Assembly: GCA_028571685.1 (NCBI GenBank)
Contig: CM053156.1
Location: 87,733,049-87,797,048 of the forward strand
DNA length: 64,000 bases
Origin: Heterohyrax brucei
Lineage: Eukaryota > Chordata > Mammalia > Hyracoidea > Procaviidae
Reading direction: 5' to 3'
Shown: positions 48,166 to 59,550 of the stretch, piece after piece
How positions within the stretch are numbered: the stretch's first letter is position 1
Layout of the letters: each line of letters begins with the position of its first letter
The notes under the pieces: generated by a model
What the model was told of the DNA's origin: nothing
Databases searched by the model: none
What the model saw: only the letters and a program-made list of their open reading frames with translations
Program-made: the position numbers and the translations under genes

Positions 48166-49159
48166 ATTCTCTGGTCAGTCTTCTTCTAACCATATCTTAT
48201 AAAAGAAACTTTTCTTTAGAGAAAATGAAGATCTCAGTGAAGCCTCAAGTTTTTCAATCTGGTTGGTACACATGAGTTTATTAAATGACAAGTGGCCAAG
48301 TGGCCGTGAGCTGACCTCTCATTGGTCAGATTCAGGCCACAGATATGTTAGCTGGCAGGTTTTTTTTCTTTTTAATGTGATGTTAATTAGTCAGCAATGT
48401 TTAAAAACACATAAAATCCAGATTTCTGGACCCTCCATCCTTCTTGGCCAGCACTGGCCAGCCCTGAGGGTCACATGCCCCCGTCAGGCCCGGCATGCTC
48501 CCGGTTCACAGTGGCCTCTGCCGTCCCGGTCGCTTCCCTCACTCCCATGGTCTGCCTCACGCCCGGAGCACCGGCATTTGTGAGCTATGGTTTCATTTCA
48601 GCAGTGGCTTCTCGGCCTCGGGGCTCCTGACCCTGGGGGCCGGACCCTTCTCTGTGGTGGGAGGGCTCGGGGGGCTGTCCTGTGTGGTGCAGCAGGTTTG
48701 GCAGCATCCCTCACCTCTACCCCCTTAATGTCAGTGCCCCTACCAACTGACAAAACCAGAATTGGCTCCAGATGCCTCCCCCCGTTGAAAGCCCCTGATT
48801 TCAGCAAGGCCACCGGACAGATTTTCCACAGTACATTTTGAGATCAAGTTCTCAGAGCCTGTTCCTGGGTGGTTTTCACCGTTTCTCTTCACTTCCTTGG
48901 CCCTCGTGTTCCACTTTATGAAGGAAAACTGTTATATTGTGCGCTCAACCAAACTTTAAAGTCACTGAAATGTTTCACACCAGCCCCATTCACCTAATTT
49001 GGAGAAAATACCTAAGAGAGAACTCATCACGACTGCTTTCATTCTCAGGGACAGAAATGCAGAGAAGGTTACCATTACAGGTGGTTTCTGAAGTAAAAGC
49101 TTTACCTAGTTACACTCACACGTAAAAGGTAACATCTCTAGATGTTGTGTAAAGACAGC

Positions 49160-49400
49160 TGAATAAACCCCTGGAATAACGGGAGGCGGTGCCCTGGCTC
49201 CCGTCTGTGTCCCTCAGGGGTCTCTCTCCCCGGTTCGCCCCGGGGCCTCGGGCCAGCTGGCCTCCGACTCGGGCTCCCCCCTCCCCCTACTGCCACCCCC
49301 AGTCCTTCTCGTCGGGTATCTCTGGGGTGTCTGGGGAAACCGGAACCCGGGAAGCCGTCTCTCCAGGGCCCTCTGCTCTCTCCTGCTCTGGCGGGAGCTA
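49160..49400. promoter_or_regulatory. CpG-rich block inside the array
   Basis: About 240 bp with many CpG dinucleotides, for example 'cccggttcgccccgg', 'ctcgggccagctgg', 'cgtcggg' and 'ccggaacccgggaagccg', while most of the array is AT-rich and CpG-poor. It replaces the usual spacer between blocks T and P. The short open frames (49138-49425 on the minus strand) follow from GC content. Confidence 0.3.
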
Positions 49401-49683
49401 ATGACCTGCCTCCGTCTTTCTCCATCAGAATTACTAGAAAACGATTCGTTTTTTTTCCCTAGAGCTGCTAGTTACGTCACAGTGTTCTGAAGTTGCTCAA
49501 ACAGAATGATGTCACCTTCACTCATGGCTCTAAATCTTGAGGAAAGATGGGACGTTATTTCAGATGCACCAGTAACGGTCCTGAGGGACTGAGATGCGTG
49601 TGCGGTTCTCACTTAGCATCAAGGAAACTCTTAAGAGATTGATGCCTGGGCTTGCCAGATTCCTTCTTGCTGTTTAACATCTT

Positions 49684-49935
49684 GAATAGTCTGTTTGTCT
49701 GTCTGTCTCTTTATCTTATCTATCCATGCATCCATCCGTCCATCTGCCTCTCTCTAGAACTCTCTCTCTCATCTATTTGTCTGTCTTTCTCTGTATCCGT
49801 CTTATCTATGTGTCTGTCTTACCCATCTGTCTGTCTGTCTTGCTGTCTTTCTATGTATCTGTCAATCTGTCTTTCTGTCTTATCTGTCTGTCTTTCTTTC
49901 CGTCTGCCTTTCTATCTCTATGTATCTGTCTGTAA
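49684..49935. repeat. (tctg)n-rich microsatellite
   Basis: Interrupted 'tctgtctgtct' and 'tctatc' repeats for about 250 bp. The plus frames at 49652-50014 are low-complexity translations of it. Confidence 0.92.
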
Positions 49936-50934
49936 AACTATCTTCTTTTTTCTCTTCCATGATTTCTTAATCTTATTTTTCCTCTGTACTGTAAAGGCTT
50001 ACATTGCTTTCTAGACATGATGAAATTTTAAAGCGAGACTGTGGACACCGCTCTGCCCTAAACATAGTTTCAGGTAGAATGTTTTCTGTGAGGGGAGTTA
50101 TTCTTGTCCTGATTGTCTTTCACCAAAGAAATAGAAAAGCGATGGAAAGTGGGAAGAAAAGAGGTTACTGAAAAAAGATTGAGTTAGGATGCCTGCAAGG
50201 CAAGCTTCCAGAATTGCATCAGGACGGCCCACCAACACCCAAGGCCATGCCTAGTGCTGGACGAATCACTGTCGGACTCCTGCCGCTCTGCTCCAGAGCA
50301 TCTGATTGGAATCGGTGCCCGATGCCCCCCGGCCTGTTTGCCTGGGAGGAATAATGATGTTTTTCTTCCATCATTTTTAGCCATAATTTTGTCCCCTAAA
50401 GAGACTTTATAAACCAGATGTGTAATAGGATTGCAGAAACAAATGAAGTTACTATTAAAAGATTTTAGTGTGATGCCCGGTGTGAAATAGGGACTTTAAA
50501 ATGTTGGCTGACTGATGATATGAAGGAGTGTCTGAGACCTATCAGAGAGAAAATCCCGGGCAGCAGGTGCCCCATCTGGACGACTGGCTAGTGCGCAGGT
50601 TTCCTCTGTTCCAGAATGCTTGGGTCGCCCTGCTGTGTTCCAAACTGGGAGGCAGGCTTGGGCTCCATCTCACGCCCTCAGCGTCCTCATTCATGGTATG
50701 TAGCACATTTGCTTGGGGAATATTTTTTGTGTGATCATTTGCCTACTGAGTGTGTCTTTGCTTGGACTGTAATTTCCACAAGGCCACGACTGCCTCCTTC
50801 ACCCTGGAACAAATCCCTGTGTTTAACATCATGTCTGGCACAGAGTAACTGCTCAATAAAGACTTGAGTTAACGAGCAGATAGCAGTCACCAAGTGACTG
50901 CTTTTATACTTAATTGCCAGTTTTCCTGTGAAAT

Positions 50935-51665
50935 GCTTTTTTCTTTTATAGAATTTATTTTTTTGTCATTGATGAGAGCATACACCAGTTCAAGACTTTT
51001 TACAAGTACAATTCAGCAAACTGACGACACTCCTCAAATTGGGCAGCTGTCTCACCCTGCTTTTTCAGATTGTCCCTTTGCCGTCCATAGATACCGTCTG
51101 CACTCTACCCTCCTTTTCAAATCATCCCTTCCCCTTCCCCATTCACACACACCGTCTGCATTCTAAGGTTCTTATCTAATCTTAACTGGTTGATGTTGAC
51201 AACTTGATTTCATAATGGTAGTTCTTTAGAAGGTACTGTGCTCTAAGCAGATGTTCTTTACTAGCCAAGCTCAGTTATTTTTTGGTTTTAAGAAGACTTC
51301 AGTGGCTATTTTTGGTTTAAGGTTTCAAGATTTTCTCAGGACAGTATTTCAGGGGTTCATCCAGCCTTCATGACTCCAGAAAGCCTGGATTTGACAGAAG
51401 TTTGAAATTCTGTGCTGTATTTCTCCCCTTTGATCATGATTCTCTGTAGAATCTTTGATCAAAATTTTTAGTAATGATTGCCAGGCACCATCTAGTTCTT
51501 CTGGTCTCACGGCAGAGGAGGTGATTGTTCATAGAGGCAACTGTCCCTGCAGTCTATTTCCTCCTCCTGTTCCTGGCAAGTAATGGCAGATTGTGACTTC
51601 TAGTGTATTTGTGTTCTTCACTGGCAGTGATGTCTCTAAATAATTTCATCTCAGATCATTGAATA
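50935..51665 (-). mobile_element. LINE 3' UTR-like remnant in the array
   Basis: Contains the 'ttgccaggcaccatctagt' box also found in the L1 3' UTR copies at 2.9 kb and 37.06 kb, and a T-rich left end at 50935-50970 consistent with a minus-strand tail. Confidence 0.6.
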
Positions 51666-51829
51666 AGCTAGAAGATTGCTCTTACACTCTTGTTTACATT
51701 TGTGTTTTGCGTTAAAGATCAGGGAGGTGGCCTCACTGTAGCCCTTCTTTATAGTTCAGAATCTGTGAGATTCAAATTAACAGAGAGTTTTGGTACCTAA
51801 GAACAATCATGAAGATGGTATGGGACAGG

Positions 51830-53215
51830 CACGTTTTGTCCTGCTGTTCATGAGGTCAGTCGTTATGGGTAGGAATCGACTCAGCAGCACGTAAAACAAC
51901 AACAAAGAAATGTCTCAAATGACTTCATGTTCAGATAATATTTGAGTAATAATCGCACCCGAGTAAAATTTTGCTGAGCCAAGCCAAGTGCCGTCGAGTC
52001 AGATCCGACTCATGGCGACCTGTAATTCAAAAATGGTTGCAGCAGCACATCATCAGTGGACTGCCAGCAACTCGAGCGGGATTCAGAAGAGGGCGTGGGG
52101 TGAAGGCTATCACTGCTGGTGTCAGATGGACCTTGGCTGAAGGTAGAGAACATGAGAAAGGTGTTTGTCTGTGTGTTGCTGCCTGCGCAAAGGCATTCAA
52201 CTCTGCAGCTCACAGCAAATTGTAGATGATGCTGTGAAGAATAGGAGTTCAAGTACAGTCACTTGTGCTCATGTGGAACCTGTCACAGACCAAGAGGGGG
52301 TCCTTTGAACTGAGCATGGGGGTACAGCACGGTTTCAAAATCAGAAAGGTGTGTGTCAGCATTGTATCCCTCCCTTTACTTTACTAACTCACTGTGTGTG
52401 CTGAGCAGATAATCTGAAAAACTGGATTACATGAAGCAGAACAGGGCATTAGGGTTGGAGGAAGAGTAATCTTAAGTGTGCAGATGGTACAACGTTGCTT
52501 GTTGCAAGACAAGAAGATTTGAAGCACCTCCTGATGAAGATCCAAGTCTTCAGTACAGTGTGCATCTCAGCCTGAAGGAAACAAAAATGCTCACGAGGAC
52601 AACACCGAGGAAAAAGATGAAGTTATCAAAGCTTTCATTTTACTTGGATCCCCAATCAACATCCATGGAAGCAGCAGTCAAGAAATCAAACGATGTATTG
52701 CACTGAGCAAGTCTTCTGCAAAAGACCTCTTTCGAGTGTTAAAAGGCACAGGCATGACTTTGAGGATTAAGATGCACCTGACCCAGCCCGCCACGCCGTC
52801 GAGTCGGTATTTTCAGTGGGCTCATATGCATGAGAAAGCTGGACAATAAATAGGGAAGACCCAAGACGAATTGATGCCTTTGAATTACTTTGTTGGTGAA
52901 GAGTATGAAATATATCATAGTTTACCAGAAGAACAAACAAATCGGTATCGGGAGAAGTAGAGCCAGAATGTTTCTTCAAAGCTAGGATGGCGAGACTTTG
53001 TCTCACACACAGCAGACAATTATCTGGAGGGACTGGTCCTTGGAGATGGGCTTGATGCTCAGTACGGTAGACGGTCAATGAAAAAGAAGACTGTCAATGA
53101 GACGGCTTGACACGGTGGTTCTGACAGAGCAGAGATGGTGAGGAGGGGACAAGACTGGGTCGGGTTTCATTCAGCTGTATGGAAGGTTGTTAGGGGGCTG
53201 GACGGACCCTAACAA
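51830..53215 (+). mobile_element. RTE LINE copy in two parts, with SINE scraps
   Basis: 51830-51905 is an RTE tail ('aatcgactcagcagcacgt'). 51975-52015 is an AfroSINE-like start ('gccaagtgccgtcgagtca'). 52016-53215 is RTE reverse transcriptase text ('SSHFILLGSPINIHGSSSQ'-like at about 52640) to a tail near 53190. A short SINE scrap 'cgccacgccgtcgagtcgg' sits at 52787-52806. Frames are broken throughout. Confidence 0.75.
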
Positions 53216-53500
53216 CAACAATATGGCTTTCTCAGGATGGTCAGACCTGAAACTGCTATGGGCCATTAAATAGTCTATTCTTCTAAGCATGGTTTGGCAA
53301 TTATTTCTGAGGAAAATCAGGAAAAAAACGTAGCCATGAATCAAGAGAAGAACATAAGGGCACAGAGAACTGAGACAGTTTTTGTTTAATAAAATTCAAA
53401 TAATTGTGTAAAGGTGGCGAATCTCCCAAAATTGCATTAAGACAGTGGGATTTGTAATTTCTGAATATGTAGGAAGTGATTCATAGAGCATGATTTTCAC

Positions 53501-54415
53501 CTTAAACATCCCCATATCCTGTGCTTTACAGTCTGACCAGGAGGCTACTGAATTTTTGAAGAAGGTCATTCTTTTAAAACAAGTTAGTCTCCTTCCTTAA
53601 TAATCCAAATTGATTTAACACATTTCAGTGACATTATTTGGGTGTTTTTTTTCACAATTATCAAAGATAGCTCCTGTTCCTTTCTAGATGGGAAGGTCCA
53701 CATCAAATTAAATCCTTGAGTCCCCTTCCCTTGCCTTTTCAGATGAGTCACAAGTTATTGGTCAAATGTGCCTATGACCTTTCGGCTCGCACTGAAAAAT
53801 GTCCCAAACAATCTGTTGTGCAGACATTCGGCCAGTCTCATTATTTTCTCTATACTAATTGGTTTTCCTTCTGCAGTGGATGGAATGAATTGCCTAGTTG
53901 GGTCACTGTGGGAACACACTTACAGGGCGGTTAGTGTGCTTGGTGAGCTCCAGGCTAGAGAAATGCTTAGCATCATTACTGTTTTGTGGATGATTGTTTG
54001 TGGGTGAAAATCGATAGATCTTGAATCCATTTATTTTCTCTTGTTCTACCTTCGCTCCCTCGCTGAGCTGCCCTCACCAGGTGCCTAGACTGTCCGGTGA
54101 CCTTGGACCTGGCTTTCCTGCCTCTTCTGCCCTCCCTGCATAATTTAGTCTCCAGATAATAGAAACATGCTGTCTTTAAAATATGTAGACGCCCTACTGA
54201 AAATTTCTCCCTGGTTTCTTCATAATGAATGGAGAATAACATCTTAGTTCCTTATGACAGCCACCCATCACCCTCTAAGAGCTCAGGGCACGCCAACTTC
54301 CCAACCTTAGTTTTCCCTCGTACCGTCTTGCATGCTGGTCTCTGATTGGTTCTTCAGTCCCACAGGCTTCTACCTGGTACCCCTGGGGCCTCTGGAATTG
54401 TTCTTCTGTCTGGAA
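53501..54415. other. Unique non-coding sequence
   Basis: No exon or repeat was recognised. Confidence 0.4.
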
Positions 54416-54417
54416 TG

Positions 54418-54590
54418 GAAAGCCTGGTGGTGTAGTAGTGAAGTGCTGCCTCTACTAACCAAAAGGTGAGCAGTTCACATCTACCAGGTGCTCCTTGGAA
54501 CCTCTGTGAGGCAGTTCTGTTCTGACCTGTGGGGTCACCGTGAGTCAGAACTGACTCAGTGGCAGTGCATTTGGTTTGGTTTGACTTGGA
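54418..54590 (+). mobile_element. AfroSINE
   Basis: Contains 'aaagcctggtggtgtagta', 'aaaaggtgagcagttcaca' and 'agaactgactcagtggcag'. Confidence 0.9.
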
Positions 54591-54776
54591 TTGGGTTTGA
54601 TCTAGAGCTTTCTTCCTGAAGCCAGTCCTTTCTCACCCCGTTGGTGTTATGCAGTTTTTAGAGAAGCCTTCCTTGACTGTGTAAAACAGCCACGCCACCA
54701 TTGCTGTCTGCAGAATGCTACTATCCTGCCATCCTGTTTAATGGAATACTCTGTTTATCGTTATTTTCCGTAAGAA

Positions 54777-54920
54777 TCCAAACCAAACCAAACCCGTTGC
54801 CGGTGAGTCTAGTCTGACTCACAGCAACCCTGTCGGACAGAGTGGAGCTGCTGCATAGGGCCTTCAAGGAGTGGTTGGTGGATTCAAACTGCCAGCCTTT
54901 CGGTTAGCGGCCGTGGGAGA
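54777..54920 (-). mobile_element. AfroSINE (reverse)
   Basis: Contains 'aaacccgttgccggtgagt', 'ggtggattcaaactgccag' and 'tttcggttagcggccgtgg'. Confidence 0.9.
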
Positions 54921-55119
54921 GGGAAGTAGAAGCAGGAAAGCCAGTTCCAAGGTCACTGTACACTCTAGGAGCCTGATGAGGGCAGCTCAGAGTGCAGGTA
55001 GAACAAGAGAAAATAAATGGATTTGAGACCTATTCATTTTTACCCATGAAAAATTAGCACCCAAACCATCATTCTACTGTTTTTGCAATAGCTCCATATT
55101 TATTGTTACTCTCTAGTAT

Positions 55120-55520
55120 TGCTGTTGTTAGGTGTCATCAAGCGGATCCCAGCTCCTTGTGTCCCCAGGTGGCAGAGTGGAGTAACCCTACAGGGTTTTC
55201 TAGTCTGTAACAGTTACAGAAAGGAGCCCCGGTGGCTTAGTAATTATAAGCACCTGACTGCTGACTGAGTGGTCGGCAGTGTGAACCTACCAGGGTCTCC
55301 CTTGGAGAAGGTGTGTCAGTTGGCTTCCATAAATAGGACAGCTTTGGAAACCCTAGATGCAGTCTTCCTGCTCTGCCCTATAGGGGTTGCTGTAAGTGGG
55401 GTTCCACTGAAGGGCAGCATGTTATCTTAAAGGAAGCTTTCCTGTGGAGGCCCTGGGTAGGTTCAAACCTCCAACTTTTTGGTTAACAGCAGTTAACCAT
55501 TGCACCACCAGGTCTCCTTG
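55120..55520 (-). mobile_element. AfroSINE (reverse) containing a plus-strand AfroSINE
   Basis: The reversed SINE runs 55120-55215 and resumes 55430-55520 ('caaacctccaactttttgg' ... 'gcaccaccaggtctcc'). Between, 55225-55425 is a plus SINE ('gccccggtggcttagtaat' ... 'gttccactgaagggcagca'). Confidence 0.7.
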
Positions 55521-55991
55521 GTGTCTGTTGGAGTCCTGTTTTCCATCGTTCCCTGTCACGGTCTCTGGCTCCTGGCACTCTCTGTAATGCCCCGTTTGCG
55601 GTTGCTCCCTCCTTGTCACCCCTTCTGTGATGCCCTCACTCACCCTCACTCTCTGCAGTGTTTCCACCCTCTGGGGAGTTCCTTCTTGACCCCGCCACAG
55701 TCCAAAGTGATCGTATCTGTGTCCTTGTCTTTGCTTGAACAGAAGTTCTTGGAGGGCCAGGACCATGTTCATTTCGTTCTCTGATTCCCTGGGGCTGAGC
55801 CCGGTGCTTGGGTCACTGAAGGGGTCCAGGACGTGGTGAGCTAAGTAACAGAATACCCCAAACCTGGCTCTGGGCTGTGAGACAGTTACAGCACACAGAT
55901 GGCCAAGTGAAGACTACACGGAAGGAAAACAGTGTTCCTTTCCCAACCGTGGGACTTCCCTATGGGGTTTCACAGTTGATTTGCTTAGGAT

Positions 55992-56081
55992 CAGTGTGAC
56001 TGGTCACCCAGTGTGACTGGTCACCCAGTGTGACTGGTCACCCAGTGTGACTGGTCACCCAGTGTGACTGGTCACCCAGTG
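55992..56081. repeat. 17-bp minisatellite, five exact copies
   Basis: The unit 'cagtgtgactggtcacc' occurs five times without change (55992, 56009, 56026, 56043, 56060), followed by a partial copy. Confidence 0.97.
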
Positions 56082-56099
56082 AAGCACAGGAAGCAAGGC

Positions 56100-57264
56100 T
56101 GTTCTCGTGGTCAGGATGGAGGACGGAATACATTCACTCTTCCATTTGCCTCTAAAAACCCAGGAGAAGTTAGGAAGGGCATGTGTCTGCAGTGAAAAAG
56201 CCCGTAAACCACAAAGATCTGGACAGGAAATGATACCGTAAGTGCTGGAGCTGGAATGCGGGGGTTGAGTGACAGCTGCGCTAAGAGACCCAGGAGAACT
56301 GAATCCTGATTTGACAGTGAGGGAAGCCGTGAAACTTCAGATGTCTGTGGTGCCAGGTGGGGCCGAAAACAGACATTTCAGGACGTATAAGAGAGGGCTG
56401 TCAGAAATTAAAAACGTGAGAACAGAAATAGAAACTCCTGAGATGCAATAGCCAGTTGGAGGGCATTTCAAAAGAACTGAAGCCAAAAGACGAAGAAATA
56501 GAAAATAGGAGAGAAAAGAGAAGAAAAATAGAGGATTAGTTCAGTAACCTAATAAGAGTAGTTCTAGAAAGACAGAAAAGATAAAACAAAAGGAAAAAAA
56601 AAATCAGCAAAGTAAGTTGAGCCATCTTTCTAGAATAAAATACATGTTTGCAAAAGAGGGCACACAGAATGCCCAGAACGATGAATAAAAACAGATCTCA
56701 GAAATATCAGCAGGCTCTTGGGGCTCCTTGTGTCTCTGGATCAGTAGGCAAAGAAGGGAGCTCTCGTATCAGCTGGTGTGACTGACCCTGACCACCCAGG
56801 CAGACTGGGCCAGTGTGCCTACGGCGGTGGAGAAGACTGGGTCTAGAAGGAAGGAGATCCCTTGGGGTGTCTCTTAGTGCTACTCTGCCCTGTGATTACA
56901 GTCAGTTGAAAACTACTGTAATCGAATTCTGACCTGACTATTACAGACCCTTCAGAAATGAAGGGCTGGGTCACCCCACCAGCTGAGGTGCTTGCTGAGG
57001 GGAAGGGAATGTAGAGTAGGCTGGAAGACGGTCGTTCTAAATACCGGTTACGACCATGTGACCAGCTGCAGGAATGAAGCCTGTAATTGCTGTGAGTATT
57101 TCTTCCTTACTTGGGTGCATCAGATATTTTTGGATTTTTCACTTATAAAATACAAGGTGTAAATGGGAAAAAAGAGAAGAAAATAGACCCAAGACCCTGT
57201 GGAAACTGGGAACAGGATGAGTCTAGATGCTCTAGACAGGGAAAAACAAAGGGCCTCTTTCATG
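56100..57264. other. Unique sequence, mostly purine-rich, possibly containing one exon
   Basis: Purine-rich 56455-56620 shows no coding signal. A possible small exon is at 56164-56237 (see findings). The frame 56269-56451 has no splice-site support. Confidence 0.35.
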
Positions 57265-57265
57265 G

Positions 57266-57732
57266 TCAGCTAGGGTTGCTCTCCAAAAAATAGCACAAGT
57301 GGATGGCTTTAATGAGGAAAAGCTTATTCTTACACAGTCCAGTAGGCTACAAGTCCAAATTCAGAGTGTCTGCTCCAGGGAAGGCTTTCCCTCTTTGCTA
57401 ACTCTGGGGAAGATCCCTGTGTTGTATCCATCCTTGATCAGGGGATGTCTTGGCGCAGGAACCTCAAGTCAGAAGTGAAGCACACGCGTCCTGCTGCTGC
57501 TTTCTTGGTGGTGTGAGGTTCCCAGTTCCCTCTGCTCACTTCTCCCCTTTACACCCCACAAGCTTGTAGCTGGGTTCTGCCTGACCAACACCACTGCTGC
57601 CCACTCTCCCTCCTCAGCATCTCAGAGGCAGGATTTACAATCCATGGGAGGAATCACGCCACAGTGGGACTCATGGTTGAGCCAAATGGATCCACGCATT
57701 TTTGAGGGGACACAGTACAGTCCGTAACAGTC
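57266..57732. mobile_element. LTR-like element, second copy of the 6228-6740 type
   Basis: 'gtcagctagggttgctct', 'cttattcttacacagtcc', 'ggaaggctttccctctttg' and 'ggcgcaggaacctcaagtc' match the series at 6230-6440 ('gtcagctagggctgctt', 'cttattcttacacagtctg', 'ggaaggctttcccccatg', 'ggcacaggaacttcaggtc'). It stands alone, without the internal part, as expected for a solo LTR. Confidence 0.6.
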
Positions 57733-58435
57733 TCTTGTAAGGATCCTGAGCAGTTTTTTAAGTATAGCAACATCTTTAGCTCTGAAGGAAAAAGATTTCC
57801 AAATCAGAATGTTATACCCAGACAAGCTACCAATTAAACTCTGAACAATTTTATCTCAGATATCCTTTCATGTGAAGTTACTGACATTTTTGTGGTAGGA
57901 AGATAAGAGCAAAGCAGGTCAGAGGAAGCCACAAGGGTCCAGGAACCAAGGAAGATGGAGGAATCAATACAGTGACAGTGCAGAAGACCTCAGGAGCACC
58001 ACGTGCTGCGGCCCAGAGAGCGCAGGTCAGAACGTGCCAAGGGAGAGGTTTGTAAGGCAATGAAACTTGCAGAGACCTTAGACAGTCGGGTAGGTTTGGG
58101 GGATGGTTTTAGTAGTAAGTCTGCAGAAATCCAAGCAAAAGAAAAGCCAGACTATTAACTCAAGAGAATACAAAGTTGTGCAAGAAAGACCAGCTTCCCA
58201 GCACACTACACGGCTGAGGCGCAGGGGAGGCAGGTGCATAAACATGACAGTGGAAACAGCAAGCCTTCACCTAATGGAAACGAGGGCGCCATCTTTGGGT
58301 AGCTGTTAGGAGGCTGGAGGGGGAGGAAGTGTGTGTCTGTGGTTGGTGATGGGGTGTGGGCCAGGGGAGGCTGCACTCCAAACAGGGAAAACCGAGGAAT
58401 AGCACTATGAGCATGTTGTTAGACGTGGGCTGAAA
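57733..58435. other. Unique non-coding sequence
   Basis: Nothing recognised. Confidence 0.35.
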
Positions 58436-58650
58436 GCTAAACCCAAGCCCATTGACACTGAGTTGATTCCAGCTCCCAGTGACCCTGTAGGTCAGGATAG
58501 GACTGCCCCAACAAGTTTCCGAGGTTGTAAATCTTCACAGAGGCAGACGGCCACGTGGTTCTACCATGGAGCAGCCGGTAGGTTTAAGCTGCTGACCTTT
58601 CGGTTAGCAGCCAAGCACTTTAACCACGGTGCTACCAGAGCACCTTTGTT
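58436..58650 (-). mobile_element. AfroSINE (reverse)
   Basis: Contains 'attgacactgagttgattc', 'taagctgctgacctttcgg' and 'cactttaaccacggtgcta' on the plus strand. Confidence 0.88.
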
Positions 58651-59259
58651 AGAAGTGAAGGAGGTCAATGTGAAAGGCATCCAAAGTGGCTGCCCAAGAA
58701 AAAGACGGGTAGGGGGACAGGGAGTTCTGTGTTTCTTAAGACGTGAGAAGGGGTTGACTTTTCCCACTTCTGTGCATGTGTCACTTGAATCAAAACAGTA
58801 ACCAATGTCAAAATGGGTCTGGTGCTCCTCAGTGATAGAGCCGCTTGAGAGGCTGTTCTCATCTCCTGAAGCCGTCTTTCCTGCCTACAGTCCTTAGACC
58901 TTGTGACTTGGAACCCAGGCCAGTATTATACCACGGAATAGAGAAGAATGATGAGAGAGAGGTGGCCCAGAGAGACACTGTTCTGTGACAAGGCTGGTTC
59001 TCAGTCCCTCCTCTCACCTCCGCGGTCCCAACAGCAGCCACCCCAGCAGAGCCATAGCAGAAGCAGCAGAGAGGCCGGACTCTCACCCTGCTCTGCAGTG
59101 CTCTACTGGAGGCTGATTAGCTAGTTGTCTGTGGGGCTCACACACATGGCACCCATGTATCATGATCCTGCACATCGCCTGGTTTTGTGCCACCTTTGTG
59201 ACCACCGGTACACCCAAGTCCGTGGTTGTAGCTGCTGTGTGTGTTGAATGCCTTCCAAC

Positions 59260-59550
59260 CAGGGGCCTCATCTTCCAGCACTAAAAAACAGCTGCTGGGA
59301 AGGCCATTCTGACTCCTGGTGGCTTCGTGTGTATTGCACTGTAACTCTGCTCCATAGGTTTAGGGTTTTCAGTGGCTGGCTTTTTTGGGGAAAGATCACC
59401 AGTCCTTTCTTCCTAGTCTCAGTAGGGCACTCTTCTGAAATCTCTGCACCCTGGACGACTCAGCTGGTATTTGAAACACTGGTGGCAGAGCGGCCAGCAT
59501 CACAGCAACACACAAGTTGTCACAGTAGGACACACCGCGGACACTGAGCC
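59260..59550. mobile_element. Tailed SINE-like repeat
   Basis: Contains 'ctgactcctggtggcttcg', 'ttgggggaaagatcaccag'-like words and 'cagcatcacagcaacacac'. The last part is shared with 1990-2205. Family not identified. Confidence 0.4.

Larger units (their letters stand above)
41340..53500 (+). repeat. Diverged tandem array of about 0.7-0.85 kb units (non-coding, unidentified)
   Basis: Five short blocks recur in one order and orientation. Block P ('attatttttctgtcag') is at 42031, 43603, 45937 and weaker at 47423, 49422 and 50371. Block Q ('aaatcttgaggaaagatg') is at 42791, 43728, 44531, 46043 and 49530. Block R ('gtagattctcttgactcaa' then 'ttttggcactgaag') is at 42177, 43841, 44652 and 46164. 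Block S ('gattgcctttcatcaaag') is at 44081, 44894, 45561, 46407, 49031 and 50111. Block T ('cagtttctgaagtaaaa') is at 43331, 44945, 45612, 46460, 49083 and 50163. S spacings are 813, 667 and 846 bp, and T spacings match them. No unit has a long frame. Insertions listed separately break the array. It may be an old tandem duplication, a diverged satellite, or a host of small RNA genes. Confidence 0.65.

Noticed and set aside
49652-50014. 120-aa Ser/Leu/Cys-rich frame
   Set aside because: Translation of the (tctg)n microsatellite.
41340-53500. Identity of the array with SNORD115/116, SNORD113/114 or C19MC
   Set aside because: The characteristic 'gatgatga...ctgagg' snoRNA ends and the C19MC hairpin sequence are not present; only the general layout is similar.
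58894-58990. Possible exon after 'tttcctgcctacag' at about 58891
   Set aside because: One frame is open for about 30 codons, but no donor gives a phase that fits the exon at 59900.
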